Shown here in pieces: positions 46,838-55,477 of a stretch of DNA of 64,000 bases (positions are counted from its first letter, which is position 1; the number at the start of each line of letters is the position of its first letter). The position numbers and the translations under genes were made by a program. The stretch comes from Pseudoglutamicibacter albus. Lineage in GTDB: Bacteria; Actinomycetota; Actinomycetes; Actinomycetales; Micrococcaceae. The DNA lies in contig NZ_JAKRCW010000001.1 in NCBI RefSeq assembly GCF_022346425.1, forward strand, positions 1 to 64,000. The letters are read 5' to 3'. The notes under the pieces are model-generated. The model saw nothing but the letters and a program-made list of their open reading frames with translations, made no database searches and was not told where the DNA came from.

Positions 46838-48283
46838 TTAGGCGGAGGCGCCCGTCCAGCCGTCTACTAGCCCCATGCCGAAGAACACGAGGAAGAACCC
46901 GGCGACGACCCACATGAGTGGGTGGATGTCTTTGATGCGGCCTTGGACGAGGCGCACGAACACGTATGCGATGAAGCCTGCGCCGATGCCGTCTGCGATG
47001 GAGTAGGTGAACGGCATCATCAGGATCGTGAGGAACGCTGGTAGTGCGATGCCGATGTCGTCCCAGTCGATGTTGGTGACTTGGCTCATCATGAGGAACC
47101 CGACGGTCACGAGGGCCGGAGCTACGGCTTCGAATGGCACGAATTGCACGAGCGGGGTCAGGAACATCGCGAGCAGGAACAGCACACCGGTGACGATGGC
47201 CGCGATACCTGTGCGCGCACCTTCAGCAATACCGGCGGAGGATTCGACGAAGATCTGGTTGGAGGAAACGCCCGCGCCACCACCGGCGACGGCGCCTGCC
47301 GCGTCGACGAGAAGCACGCGGTCCACGTTCTCTATGTGCCCGTCTTTGTCGATGGTGCCGGCGGCGGTCGCGAGGCCGACCATGGTGCCCATCGCGTCGA
47401 AGAAGATGGAGAGCAGGATCACGAACACCAGCAGGATCGCGGCGACCGCGCCGATGGACGACGGGGTGAACGCTTCTACAACGTTTGCTTGGCCGATGAG
47501 GGAGAGGTCAGGTAGCTGCCACGTGAAGTTCTGGCCTGGGACGACGAGCGCCCACCCTGTTGGGTTGTCTTCGCCGCCGGCGCCGATTTTGAGGGTTGCT
47601 TGCAGGATGTTCGCGAGGATCGCGGAGGCGATGATGCCGATGAGGATGGCGCCGCGGACTTTGCGGACCATGAGGGCGATGGTGAGGAACAGCCCGAAGA
47701 GGAAGACGAGGGTTGGCCAGCCGACGAGTCGGCCGTTGATGCCAAGCGTTACGACGGTGCCTGGGCCGGCGCGTACGAAGCCTGCGTTGACGAGGCCGAT
47801 CAGCGTGATGAAGGCGCCGATACCTACCACGATGGCGGTTTTAAGCCCTGCGGGGACGGCGTTGAAGACCGCTGTTCGGAACCCTGTGAGGACGAGGATG
47901 AACATGATGGTACCGGCGATGACGACCAGGCCCATCATTGCTTGCCATGAGAGTCCGGGGTTGGTTGCGACGGTGACGGCTACGAGCGCGTTGACGCCGA
48001 GGCCTGTTGCGAGGGCGAAGGGTTGTTTCGCCCAGAGGCCCATGACGATTGAGAGGAGGCCGCCTACGAATGCGGTTGCGGCTGCGACTCGGGCGATGCC
48101 GAGTTCGTAGCCGTTGGTGTCGGCGCCTTGGAGGATGAGCGGGTTGAGGACGACGATGTAGCTCATCGCGAAGAATGTTGCGAAACCGCCGCGGATTTCG
48201 CGGCCGAGTGTTGAGCCCCGTTCGGTGAGCTTGAAGTATGTGCTGAGCCCACTGGTGGCTTGATTGGTGCGTGCTGATGACAT
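46838..48283 (-). CDS. NCS2 purine permease (AzgA-like)
   Basis: About 481 residues with some 12 membrane segments. It has the AzgA-type elements GFATFFAMSYIVVLNPLIL, QPFALATGLGVNALVA, FDAMGTMVGLA and SSNQIFVESSAGIAEGARTG. Such proteins import adenine, guanine or hypoxanthine by proton symport. The ATG at 48283 is chosen because TAGAAT ends 7 nt before it (leaderless) and the conserved part begins soon after. The in-frame start at 48409 adds a Pro/Arg-rich tail without a ribosome site. Confidence 0.9.
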   Translation of the reverse strand: MSSARTNQATSGLSTYFKLTERGSTLGREIRGGFATFFAMSYIVVLNPLILQGADTNGYELGIARVAAATAFVGGLLSIVMGLWAKQPFALATGLGVNALVAVTVATNPGLSWQAMMGLVVIAGTIMFILVLTGFRTAVFNAVPAGLKTAIVVGIGAFITLIGLVNAGFVRAGPGTVVTLGINGRLVGWPTLVFLFGLFLTIALMVRKVRGAILIGIIASAILANILQATLKIGAGGEDNPTGWALVVPGQNFTWQLPDLSLIGQANVVEAFTPSSIGAVAAILLVFVILLSIFFDAMGTMVGLATAAGTIDKDGHIENVDRVLLVDAAGAVAGGGAGVSSNQIFVESSAGIAEGARTGIAAIVTGVLFLLAMFLTPLVQFVPFEAVAPALVTVGFLMMSQVTNIDWDDIGIALPAFLTILMMPFTYSIADGIGAGFIAYVFVRLVQGRIKDIHPLMWVVAGFFLVFFGMGLVDGWTGASA

Positions 48284-48701
48284 GTTGTGAATTCTACTGT
48301 TTGCGCGGGCGCGTGTGGGGCTTGATGTCGCGGGTTTGCGTGGTGTTGGTGGTTCCTTTGGGTTGGTTGCGTCCGATGCGGGGCGGGCTTGGTGCGGTTG
48401 TAGGGCCACTCAGGTGAATGGAATTAGTCTCGCTCATTATTCAATTTAGTGTTGATCATGTAGTGATTTCTTCAATGATTTGCCTGTGTATATTTCAGTT
48501 CCTTGGGGAGTGAGATCCTCGGCGGGCAGGCGCGGTGCTATAGGCTTCTTTATAGTTTGCGTTGCGGTACATGACCTACTACAGACTCGTGGCCTGATGG
48601 GCGTTATTTCGTCACTTTGTTTTCTCTATATTCTCTATACTCGGCTGGTATCATTAAAGCGTTACATCAATCCACGAATCGCAAGAAAAGGGTGGAGTTC
48701 A
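48284..48701. other. 418-bp divergent intergenic region, partly AT-rich
   Basis: It contains the permease promoter (48291-48296 on the minus strand). AT-rich tracts at 48420-48490 and 48600-48660, with TATACT- and TATATT-like boxes, probably hold the SDR promoter. An open frame from 48480 is not supported as coding. Confidence 0.5.
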
Positions 48702-49514
48702 ATGGCTCGAGTTATTGTCGTAACAGGTGCTGGGTCTGGGATCGGTAAAGCCACTGCGGATCTTCTGAAGCAGCGTGGCGAAACCGTGATCGGCGTCGAT
48801 TTGAAGGGTGCTGACCTCGAAGTTGACCTAAGCAACGCAGAGTCGCTGCAGGCCATGGTCAACAAGATCAGCGAGGAACACGACCATATTGATGCGATTG
48901 TCGCCAACGCAGGTACCGCATCGCAGACTCCGCTCGACGTCAAAGTGAACTTCTTTGGGGCTATTGACACGATTGAATCGCTCAAGCCTCTGCTTGAGAA
49001 GTCGGAGAACCCACGCGTAGCTGTTACCGCGTCGGCTGCTTCCCTCCAGCCAACTGATACCAACCTTGTGAACCTGCTGCTGGAGGGCAAGCGTGAAGAA
49101 GCCGTCGAGTACGGCGCTGCGCTCGCTGAGAAGAGCCAGGAGATCGGTTACGCGAACTATTCGGCATCGAAGCGTGCCATCGCGACCTGGGTCCGTAAGG
49201 TCGCACCGACCGAGGAATATGCCGGCAAGGGCATTGCAATCAACGCGGTAGGCCCAGGTGTTGTGGAAACCCCGATGACCAAGGATCTTCTGGCAACCGA
49301 GGAAGGCCGCAAGGCTGTGCTGGGCGTCATGCCGGCTCCGCTGAACGGTGCTGTCAAGCCGGAAGCGGTTGCTGAAGTGCTCGCGTTCCTCGTATCTGAA
49401 GGTAACCGTTCGATGGTCGGCCAGATCATTTACGTGGACGGCGGCTTCGACAGCTTGGATCAGGGCCGCGGCGCGGACCTCTGGCATGCCCCGAAACGCA
49501 TGGACGAAGTATAA
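48702..49514 (+). CDS. Short-chain dehydrogenase/reductase
   Basis: 270 residues of a classical SDR: cofactor motif TGAGSGIG (about 8-15), NAG in VANAGT, the catalytic YSASK (about 149-153) and VGPGVVETPM after it. The pattern resembles the 3-alpha-hydroxysteroid dehydrogenase/carbonyl reductase group, but the substrate is unknown. The ATG at 48702 has GTGGAG upstream, and the conserved fold starts at once (MARVIVVTGAG). A terminator follows at 49662. Confidence 0.9.
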   Translation: MARVIVVTGAGSGIGKATADLLKQRGETVIGVDLKGADLEVDLSNAESLQAMVNKISEEHDHIDAIVANAGTASQTPLDVKVNFFGAIDTIESLKPLLEKSENPRVAVTASAASLQPTDTNLVNLLLEGKREEAVEYGAALAEKSQEIGYANYSASKRAIATWVRKVAPTEEYAGKGIAINAVGPGVVETPMTKDLLATEEGRKAVLGVMPAPLNGAVKPEAVAEVLAFLVSEGNRSMVGQIIYVDGGFDSLDQGRGADLWHAPKRMDEV

Positions 49515-49661
49515 AGCCATCGGAATATAAGGCGTCTAAGCCTGCGCCGCAGTGAGGCTGACGTGCTTCATCTGTCTCGCTGTTGCCGACGCCGTTGTCG
49601 CTGGCCGCGGATTCTAGGCGGCAGTTGCCGGCGGCCGCGGATATAGTGGCAGGGGCATCGT

Positions 49662-49696
49662 CAGTGTCGGGGAGCATCAGCTGTTCCCCGACACTG
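49662..49696 (+). terminator. Terminator after the SDR gene
   Basis: A 12-bp stem (CAGTGTCGGGGA, 49662-49673, with its complement at 49685-49696) and an 11-nt loop. No T-run. Confidence 0.75.
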
Positions 49697-49780
49697 CGTC
49701 GTTAACAGCAAGTCTTTAACAGCATCGCGCGTAAGCCGTGACCAGCATCGCGCGCATCCCTCACACCACCCGCCCCAACT

Positions 49781-49810
49781 TAATCTTTAGCATCGTGAGT
49801 GCTGTTATTA
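49781..49810. repeat. TTCGGCA half-site before the universal stress gene
   Basis: A single half-site with CTTTAGCATCGTGAGTGCTG. Its core is identical to the left arm of the hairpin at 51154-51206. Confidence 0.75.
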
Positions 49811-49911
49811 ATCTCGGATTTTTATTCAATGGATTCTCCCCGTGAGGTGCGTTTGGCCTGTACGGTGGAGGTAAAGCGTGCAAAGCGCAATGAATCTGTA
49901 GGAGTTTCACC

Positions 49912-51036
49912 ATGACCGATACCCCAGAGAACACCCCAACCCCGAACACCGGTGAACCGAACGTTGATACGTCGGCCTTGGATTTGGCTGCGATCCGTCT
50001 GGAGGCCCGGAAGCAGGAGGACAGCCGCAACCGTGAGGAGGCGCAGAAGAAAAACACGCCTGGCGCTGGAGCTGTAGTGGTGGGTGTCGATGGTTCCGAG
50101 CAGTCGCTGGAGGCCCTTGCGTGGGCGGCGGCTGAAGGTGGGCGTCGTGATCTGCCTGTTGAGGCCGTGATGTCCTACACGATCCCAACGTTCGTTGCTA
50201 CCGCGATGGATGCCGGCTATTCGGCTTTGGATGATGAGACGTTGCGTTCCGGCGCGGAGACGGTTTTGCGTGAGGCGCTTGCGGATCTGGATCGGCGCCG
50301 TCGTGAGAACCCGGAGATCCCATTCGCTCCGGCTGACCGTGTGCGTGCGTATGTTGAGACGGGCGACGCGGCGGGCACCCTGCTGGAGTATTCGCAGCAC
50401 GCTGAGATGGTTGTGATGGGCGCCCGCGGCCGTGGCGGTTTCTTTGGCCGTATTTTGGGTTCGGTTGCTTCGGCTGTTCCACCGCACGCGCATTGCGCGA
50501 CCGTTGTGGTTCCGAAAGGTTCGTTGGCTCGTAAGGAGGCATCGGACACGGTGGTGGTTGGTGTCGACGGTTCGACGGCGGCTCGCTTGGCGATGTTGGA
50601 TGCGGCTCAGGAGGCTGTGGCTCGCGGGTGTGAGTTGAAGGTTGTGTGGGCTTTGCCTCCTCTTTCGGGCACCCAGATGTGGGCGGCGTCTGCGATGGAC
50701 CAGCAGTCGGTGGTCCGCGAGATGAACACGCAGCTTTCTGCTGCGGCTGATTGGTTGCGTCACCACTTTGATGGTTTGCGTGTTTCGACTGCTGTTGTTG
50801 AGGGTGTGCCTGCGCAGGTTTTGATTGAGGAATCGAAGCGGGCACGCTTGCTGATTACGGGTACGCGTGGTCGTGGCGGTTTCGCGGGCATGCTCTTGGG
50901 TTCCACATCGCAGTCGGTTTTGAACCATGCGAAGTGCCCGGTTCTTGTGGTTCCTGCGCGTAAGGATGAGCGAATTGAGAACCGTGGAGAGTTCGGTCCG
51001 ATGCCGCAGGAAGAAGCCGAAGGTGAAAAGAAGTAG
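49912..51036 (+). CDS. Tandem-domain universal stress protein
   Basis: 374 residues. After a Pro/Thr-rich N-terminal tail come two UspA domains (about 52-202 and 210-350). Each has the ATP-binding G-2x-G-9x-G(S) signature: GARGRGGFFGRILGSVAS and GTRGRGGFAGMLLGSTSQS. Tandem ATP-binding Usp proteins in actinobacteria act in hypoxia and stress survival. TAGGAG lies before the ATG. Codon use shifts toward GTT/GTG-rich codons. A T-tailed terminator follows. Confidence 0.92.
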   Translation: MTDTPENTPTPNTGEPNVDTSALDLAAIRLEARKQEDSRNREEAQKKNTPGAGAVVVGVDGSEQSLEALAWAAAEGGRRDLPVEAVMSYTIPTFVATAMDAGYSALDDETLRSGAETVLREALADLDRRRRENPEIPFAPADRVRAYVETGDAAGTLLEYSQHAEMVVMGARGRGGFFGRILGSVASAVPPHAHCATVVVPKGSLARKEASDTVVVGVDGSTAARLAMLDAAQEAVARGCELKVVWALPPLSGTQMWAASAMDQQSVVREMNTQLSAAADWLRHHFDGLRVSTAVVEGVPAQVLIEESKRARLLITGTRGRGGFAGMLLGSTSQSVLNHAKCPVLVVPARKDERIENRGEFGPMPQEEAEGEKK

Positions 51037-51103
51037 CCGTGCGTTCGCGGGCGGTTGCGTGGTTTCTGAAGCCGCGGTTCTGTAGCGGTTTTCTATAGCG
51101 GTA

Positions 51104-51150
51104 GCGGGGCCTGGTCATGCTGATGGCATGGTTAGGCCCCGCTGCTTTTT
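51104..51150 (+). terminator. Rho-independent terminator after the stress-protein gene
   Basis: A 9-bp stem (GCGGGGCCT, 51104-51112, with its complement at 51134-51142) is followed by TGCTTTTT. It comes just before the palindromic repeat at 51154. Confidence 0.85.
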
Positions 51151-51153
51151 AAA

Positions 51154-51206
51154 ACCTTTGGCATCGTGAGTGCTGAAATAATTTCAGCACTCACGATGCC
51201 AAAGGT
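51154..51206. repeat. TTCGGCA repeat cluster 10, perfect 26-bp palindrome
   Basis: Arms at 51154-51179 and 51181-51206 are perfectly complementary around a single central base. It lies between the convergent stress-protein and NlpC/P60 genes and probably ends minus-strand transcripts. Confidence 0.9.
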
Positions 51207-51218
51207 GAGTTGGCGGGC

Positions 51219-53210
51219 TTAGTAGCGGGCCGCTAGCGGGTAGATGTTGTTGACGTAGCTGATTGGGGTTACGCCGATGCCGGCGCGAGGGTTGCGTGCG
51301 TGGACTACTTGTCCGTTGCCGACGTAGATCGCTACGTGGTAGATACCGGATGGTGCGCCGTTGTTGGAGGAGAACACGAGGTCTCCGACCTGCAGGTTCT
51401 TGAGGCTGACTTGCTGCGGCGCCCCGGTGAACTGTGCGCTCGCTACGCGCTGGGTGGAGATCCCGGACTGGCGGAATGCGTTCTGCACGAAGGACGAGCA
51501 GTCGAAGTAGCGTGGGCCGTTCGCCCCGAACACGTAGCCGTATCCCTGCGAGCCTGCGATGTTGAGTGCCCAGTTGAGGGCGGCCTGCTTACCGGCGCCT
51601 GCACGTGCAGCTTGCTTCTTCTTCGTAGCTGCCTTCTTAGCGGCAGCCTTCTTGGCCGCGGCTTTCTGCTGGGCTGCTCGCTGCTGAGCCGCCTTCTTGG
51701 CGGCTTGTTCCTTGGCTTTCTTCGCGGCAGCTTGCTTTGCGGCGGCCTTGCGGGCTTCTTCAGCTTTCTTGGCTGCGGCACGCTGCTCGGCTGCGCGCTT
51801 TTCTGCAGCCTTCCGGTCAGCTTCGGCGCGAGCTGCTTCTTGCTTGGCCTTCTGCTCGGCGGCCTTGCGTGCTTCTTCGGCTTTCTTCGCGGCAGCCTCA
51901 CGCTCAGCGGCTTCGCGCTCGAGGCGTTCACGCTCTGCCTTCTTCGCTTCTTCAGCCTTGCGCTGGGCTTCTTCCTGCGCCTTGCGGGCCTCTTCAGCCT
52001 TCTTGGCGGCTTCGGCTTGCTCAGCTTCAAGCTGCTTACGCTTCTCTTCAGCTTGGCGTTGCTTCTCGGCCTGTTCGGCGGCTTCGCGTTCGGCTGCGGC
52101 GCGGGCGGCTTCTTCTTCGGCCTTGCGTTGGGATTCTGCTAGTTCTTCATCGCTTGGCCCGGCAGGAGCTTCAGATTCCGATGGGCTAGCGGCTTCTTCT
52201 GTACCGTCACTGTCAGCATCGGAGGCAGCGCCATCATCGCTAGCGCCGGCATCGGCGTCTTGGGTGCCAGTATCGCCGGTGTCCCGGACGCTGGCGGGGC
52301 GTTCGATGCCGTCAACGGTGGTGTTTGCCTGTTCAGCGGCTTCGCGTTCCGCTTCAGCGCGGGCGGCTTCGGCTTGGGCGCGGGCTTCTTCTTCACGCTG
52401 TGCTGCCTGGGCGGCTTCGAATTCGCGCTGGAGGCGTTCGTCTTCCCGCTTCTGGAACGCTTTGGTTTCTTTCGCACGCGAGGTCCCGTTGAGGTCTGCG
52501 AGGCGGTCGAGCAGCTCGTTCTGGTCCGCGGTGGTTTCTAGCACGGTGACGCGGGTTTCCGCGGCGACCTTCTGCGCCTTGGTTTCGGCTTCGGTCTGTT
52601 CGCCGAGCGCCTTCTCGGCGGCGCGAGCGGTGGCTTGCGCGTAGGCGTCCCATTGCTTGGCTAGCTCTGTCGCGTTGCGGGCGGTAGCGAGGTCGCGGGC
52701 GCGTGCGTCGGAGAGGTGACGTAGCGCGTCGGAGCGGTTCAGGATCTCCTGCGGGTTATCTGCGGCCAGCAGCTCCCCGGGGTCTACGTTGAGGCCGCCG
52801 TTGCGGTAGGTCTCGGAGGCGATGCGGCCGAGGTCTTTACCCGCACGCTGTTCGGCTTCGCGTGCGGCTTCGAGTTCGCGCTTGGCCTCAGCGGCTTCTT
52901 CGCTCTTGCGTACTGCGCGTTGCTGTGCGGCGCTGAGGGCGTCCCAGGCGAGTTGTGCGTTGGCCTGGGCGGTGTTGAGGTTCAGCGACGTCTGTGTCAG
53001 CTGCGTCTCGAGGGTGCGCCGCATTTCCTTGGCGGCAGTGGGGTTGAGTTTTGCGGTTTTGACTTCGTGCGCGGAAGGTACGCTGGCGCGCTGTTTTTGC
53101 ACAGGCTTTGTGGTGGGGGCGCCAGGGAACGCGGATGCGGTGCCGACGAAGGTGGTTGCGGTGATCGCTACGGCGGTGACCGCTGCGGCAAGGCGGAATC
53201 GCTGTGCCAT
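51219..53210 (-). CDS. Secreted NlpC/P60 peptidoglycan hydrolase with long coiled coil
   Basis: 663 residues. Signal peptide (about 1-27, ending TASAFP), an N-terminal coiled coil (about 45-270), an acidic Ser/Asp/Glu spacer (about 295-340) and a very long Ala/Glu/Lys/Arg helix (about 340-535). The catalytic NlpC/P60 domain has Cys571 in FDCSSFVQNAF and His in GIYHVAIYVGNGQVVHA. This is the RipA-like layout: the helical part would regulate or position the endopeptidase at the septum. AAGGA lies 8 nt before the ATG. Confidence 0.93.
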   Translation of the reverse strand: MAQRFRLAAAVTAVAITATTFVGTASAFPGAPTTKPVQKQRASVPSAHEVKTAKLNPTAAKEMRRTLETQLTQTSLNLNTAQANAQLAWDALSAAQQRAVRKSEEAAEAKRELEAAREAEQRAGKDLGRIASETYRNGGLNVDPGELLAADNPQEILNRSDALRHLSDARARDLATARNATELAKQWDAYAQATARAAEKALGEQTEAETKAQKVAAETRVTVLETTADQNELLDRLADLNGTSRAKETKAFQKREDERLQREFEAAQAAQREEEARAQAEAARAEAEREAAEQANTTVDGIERPASVRDTGDTGTQDADAGASDDGAASDADSDGTEEAASPSESEAPAGPSDEELAESQRKAEEEAARAAAEREAAEQAEKQRQAEEKRKQLEAEQAEAAKKAEEARKAQEEAQRKAEEAKKAERERLEREAAEREAAAKKAEEARKAAEQKAKQEAARAEADRKAAEKRAAEQRAAAKKAEEARKAAAKQAAAKKAKEQAAKKAAQQRAAQQKAAAKKAAAKKAATKKKQAARAGAGKQAALNWALNIAGSQGYGYVFGANGPRYFDCSSFVQNAFRQSGISTQRVASAQFTGAPQQVSLKNLQVGDLVFSSNNGAPSGIYHVAIYVGNGQVVHARNPRAGIGVTPISYVNNIYPLAARY

Positions 53211-53660
53211 GTAAGAAGTCCTTTTGTCCGGGAAAGCTCTGAATGGACTGAATAGTGAAGCTCGTTTGTCACAGGAAAATCACAATTCAGTAAAGGTCTC
53301 CAAGACACTTTACGAAACTTCCATCACGTTGGCAACACTACGAACATAATCCACACTATTCACATGAGTCACACGAGTAACATCCGCCCCATACTTTCAT
53401 CTTTGGCAACGTAATTGCTGTTATTCGTCGAGGCAGCGGGTGGGTGACTTTCATCCCGGTGTTGCCTCCGTAACGTTTCCGTAACCTCGCAGCGGGGCTG
53501 GTGCTTCTCCGCCGCGGGCCACGCGGCAGCGTGGCCAATAGCAGCACTGTTGATGCCGAAGGTTTAGATAGGGGAGGGGCGGGTGCAACCTGGGGCGTTC
53601 CTTTGAGTAACGAAAAGGAATGTGTGCAACGGTGGTGCAGTGGGCGCTTAGAGTAGACGT
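53211..53660. other. 450-bp divergent intergenic region
   Basis: It contains the NlpC/P60 promoter side (AT-rich 53250-53400), TTCGGCA half-sites at 53398-53425 and 53537-53566 (inverted, cores not complementary) and the nagB -10 TAGAGT (53649-53654). No gene and no recognisable riboswitch. Confidence 0.6.
53398..53566. repeat. TTCGGCA repeat cluster 11 (two distant half-sites)
   Basis: Half-sites at 53398-53425 and 53537-53566 face each other across 111 nt. Their cores, AACGTAATTGC and ATCAACAGTGC, belong to the two different core classes and cannot pair. Confidence 0.8.
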
Positions 53661-54452
53661 ATGGACGTGATCATCTCTAAGACAAGAACAGACGCTGAGA
53701 AAAAGGCTGGCGCCGCCGTTGTTGACGCCATCCGCCGTAAGCCAGATTTGGTTCTGGGTTTGGCTACCGGCTCTTCGCCGATCGGCATTTACAACTATGT
53801 CGCGGAGCATATTCGTGACCACGGGTTGGATGTTTCGAAGATCACGTGTTTCGCTTTGGACGAGTACATCGGGCTAGAGCCGACCCACCCGGAGTCGTAT
53901 CACGCTGTTTTGAAGAAGTACGTGATTGATCAGTGGGGTTTGCGGCCAGAGCAGGTATTTGTGCCGAACGGTATGGCTGAAGATCCGCGCGCTGAGGCCG
54001 ATAATTACGAGGCCGAGATGGCTAAGCGTGGTTTCGCTGACCTTCAGATTGTCGGCATTGGCAGCAACGGCCACATTGGTTTCAATGAGCCGGGTTCGGC
54101 GCTGGGTTCGCGTACTCGAGTGAAGACGTTGCATCCGCAGACGCGTCAGGATAACTCCCGGTTCTTCGATAACGATATTGATGCGGTACCGGTGCACTGC
54201 ATTACGCAGGGTATCGGCACTGTTATGGACGCGGACCGCGTGCTCATGATTGCGACGGGTGCGGCTAAGGCGGTTGCGGTTGCGGGCATGGTTGAGGGGC
54301 CTGTGGCTGCGATGGTCCCGGCGTCGGCTCTTCAGTTCCATCGCCGCTGTGATGTTTATGTCGATGCGGTGGCTGGCGCTGCGTTGAAGGCGCGTGATTA
54401 CTACGATTTCGTTTCCGAGAATGAGGATGCGATTCCGAGCCCGCGCCGCTGA
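53661..54452 (+). CDS. nagB: Glucosamine-6-phosphate deaminase
   Basis: 263 residues. It converts glucosamine-6-phosphate to fructose-6-phosphate and ammonia. Conserved parts are LGLATGSSPIGIYNY (phosphate loop), the catalytic Asp in FALDEYIGL, GIGSNGHIGFNEPGS and the His/Glu relay in that loop. It stands alone: no nagA or PTS gene adjoins. It may recycle amino sugars released by wall hydrolases such as the neighbouring NlpC/P60 protein, which is inference. TAGAGT ends 6 nt before the ATG (leaderless). Confidence 0.95.
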   Translation: MDVIISKTRTDAEKKAGAAVVDAIRRKPDLVLGLATGSSPIGIYNYVAEHIRDHGLDVSKITCFALDEYIGLEPTHPESYHAVLKKYVIDQWGLRPEQVFVPNGMAEDPRAEADNYEAEMAKRGFADLQIVGIGSNGHIGFNEPGSALGSRTRVKTLHPQTRQDNSRFFDNDIDAVPVHCITQGIGTVMDADRVLMIATGAAKAVAVAGMVEGPVAAMVPASALQFHRRCDVYVDAVAGAALKARDYYDFVSENEDAIPSPRR

Positions 54453-54482
54453 ATCTACATAATCCGCTACTCCCTTTTTCAT

Positions 54483-54542
54483 CTTCGGCATCGTGTGTGC
54501 TGCTATTTCGGTCGTGGAATAACAGCACACACGATGCCGAAG
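54483..54542. repeat. TTCGGCA repeat cluster 12, perfect hairpin at a convergent junction
   Basis: 20-bp perfect arms at 54483-54502 and 54523-54542 with a 20-nt loop. Its core GTGTGTG differs from the other two hairpins but is matched by CACACAC in the opposite arm. TTTT follows on the right. Confidence 0.88.
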
Positions 54543-54593
54543 GTTTTAATGAGGGATGTTTAAGCGGGCGGGCCGCCTGTGTTGCTGGGGCTT

Positions 54594-54962
54594 TTAGCCC
54601 CACCCGAGTTCGTGGAGCTCGGCTTCGCTGAATCCGAGGTGGTGTCCGATCTCGTGAACGAACGTGATGTGGAGTTCCCGGACGATGTCCGTCCAGTTTG
54701 AGCATGTCTCTTCGAACGTGTTCTTGAATAGGACGATGCGGTCCGGGAGTTGCCCTATTTCGTTTTCGCCGCGTTCGGTGAGCGGGGTGCCGTCGTAGTA
54801 GCCGAAGGTGAGGCCGTGGGGATCTTCACTCAGTTCCGGTTCGGGGGTGTCTTCGATGAAGATCTGGATGTTGTTCATCGCGCGCGTCAACTCCTCCGGG
54901 AGCTGCTCGTAGACGGAGTGCGCGGCGTACTCGAAAGCTTCGTTGGTGACACGGAAAGCCAT
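54594..54962 (-). CDS. Minimal zincin-type metallopeptidase
   Basis: 122 residues of the PF06262-like zincin group, widespread in actinobacteria. The zinc motif HEIGHHLGFSE starts at His103. The short protein has no signal or membrane segment. Its physiological substrate is unknown. The ATG at 54962 lies 6 nt after TATGGT on the minus strand (leaderless). It is convergent with nagB. Confidence 0.9.
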   Translation of the reverse strand: MAFRVTNEAFEYAAHSVYEQLPEELTRAMNNIQIFIEDTPEPELSEDPHGLTFGYYDGTPLTERGENEIGQLPDRIVLFKNTFEETCSNWTDIVRELHITFVHEIGHHLGFSEAELHELGWG

Positions 54963-55097
54963 GTTTCCACCATAAGCAACGCAGGCTGGCTGGCCGATTA
55001 AGCCCCGGATTTCCGCGGTTCTAGGTTAAATCTTGTGCTCGATTAGTCTACGTGGCGTTTATGCACTACACTGGTATCTCGGTGCACAACGCACTAG

Positions 55098-55170
55098 GCC
55101 CCCATCGTCTAGCGGCCTAGGACACCGCCCTTTCACGGCGGCGGCACGGGTTCGAATCCCGTTGGGGGTA
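55098..55170 (+). tRNA. tRNA-Glu (anticodon UUC)
   Basis: A 73-nt cloverleaf: acceptor GCCCCCA pairs with TGGGGGT, discriminator A. Anticodon stem CCGCC/GGCGG with loop CTTTCAC. T-arm GGTTCGAATCC. Confidence 0.97.
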
Positions 55171-55244
55171 CGTTCATAACTTTGGATTTGGACTGCAGGA
55201 TAAGTCCTGATAGAGTTTTGACCTTGTGAGCGTATTCGCTTCAC

Positions 55245-55318
55245 GGCCCTGTAGCGCAGTTGGTTAGCGCGCCGCCCTGTCACGGCGGAGGTCGCGGGTT
55301 CAAGTCCCGTCAGGGTCG
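55245..55318 (+). tRNA. tRNA-Asp (anticodon GUC)
   Basis: A 74-nt cloverleaf: acceptor GGCCCTG pairs with CAGGGTC, discriminator G as expected for Asp. Anticodon loop CTGTCAC. T-arm GGTTCAAGTCC. Confidence 0.97.
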
Positions 55319-55341
55319 CAAGATCTTCGAAAGAAGTATCT

Positions 55342-55367
55342 GAACGGCCATCGCAAGATGGCCGTTC
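55342..55367 (+). other. Hairpin abutting tRNA-Phe
   Basis: An 11-bp perfect stem (GAACGGCCATC, GCAA loop, then its complement) ends exactly one base before tRNA-Phe. It has no T-run and may guide tRNA processing rather than termination. Confidence 0.6.
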
Positions 55368-55440
55368 GGCTCTGTAGCTCAGTTGGTAGAGCGTTCGACT
55401 GAAAATCGAAAGGTCACCGGATCGACGCCGGTCGGAGCCA
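55368..55440 (+). tRNA. tRNA-Phe (anticodon GAA)
   Basis: A 73-nt cloverleaf: acceptor GGCTCTG pairs with CGGAGCC, discriminator A. Anticodon loop CTGAAAA. The T-loop reads ATCGACG, with A at position 54 where T is nearly universal. All stems are otherwise intact. Confidence 0.95.
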
Positions 55441-55446
55441 CGTTTG

Positions 55447-55477
55447 AAACCCCCACCCGGCGTGGGGGTTTCTTTTT
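55447..55477 (+). terminator. Terminator of the tRNA cluster
   Basis: A 10-bp stem (AAACCCCCAC with its complement) has a 5-nt loop and ends in CTTTTT, 7 nt after tRNA-Phe. Confidence 0.92.

Larger units (their letters stand above)
49515..49911. other. 397-bp intergenic region with terminator, direct repeats and half-site
   Basis: It contains the terminator at 49662-49696, a CAGCATCGCGCG direct repeat (about 49722 and 49743), a GGCCGCGGAT direct repeat (about 49601 and 49632), a TTCGGCA half-site at 49781-49810 and the promoter of the stress-protein gene. Confidence 0.6.

Noticed and set aside
53211-53400. Cyclic-di-AMP (ydaO-type) riboswitch before the NlpC/P60 gene
   Set aside because: Expected in some actinobacteria for this gene type and tempting because disA is here, but none of the conserved bases of that class are visible.
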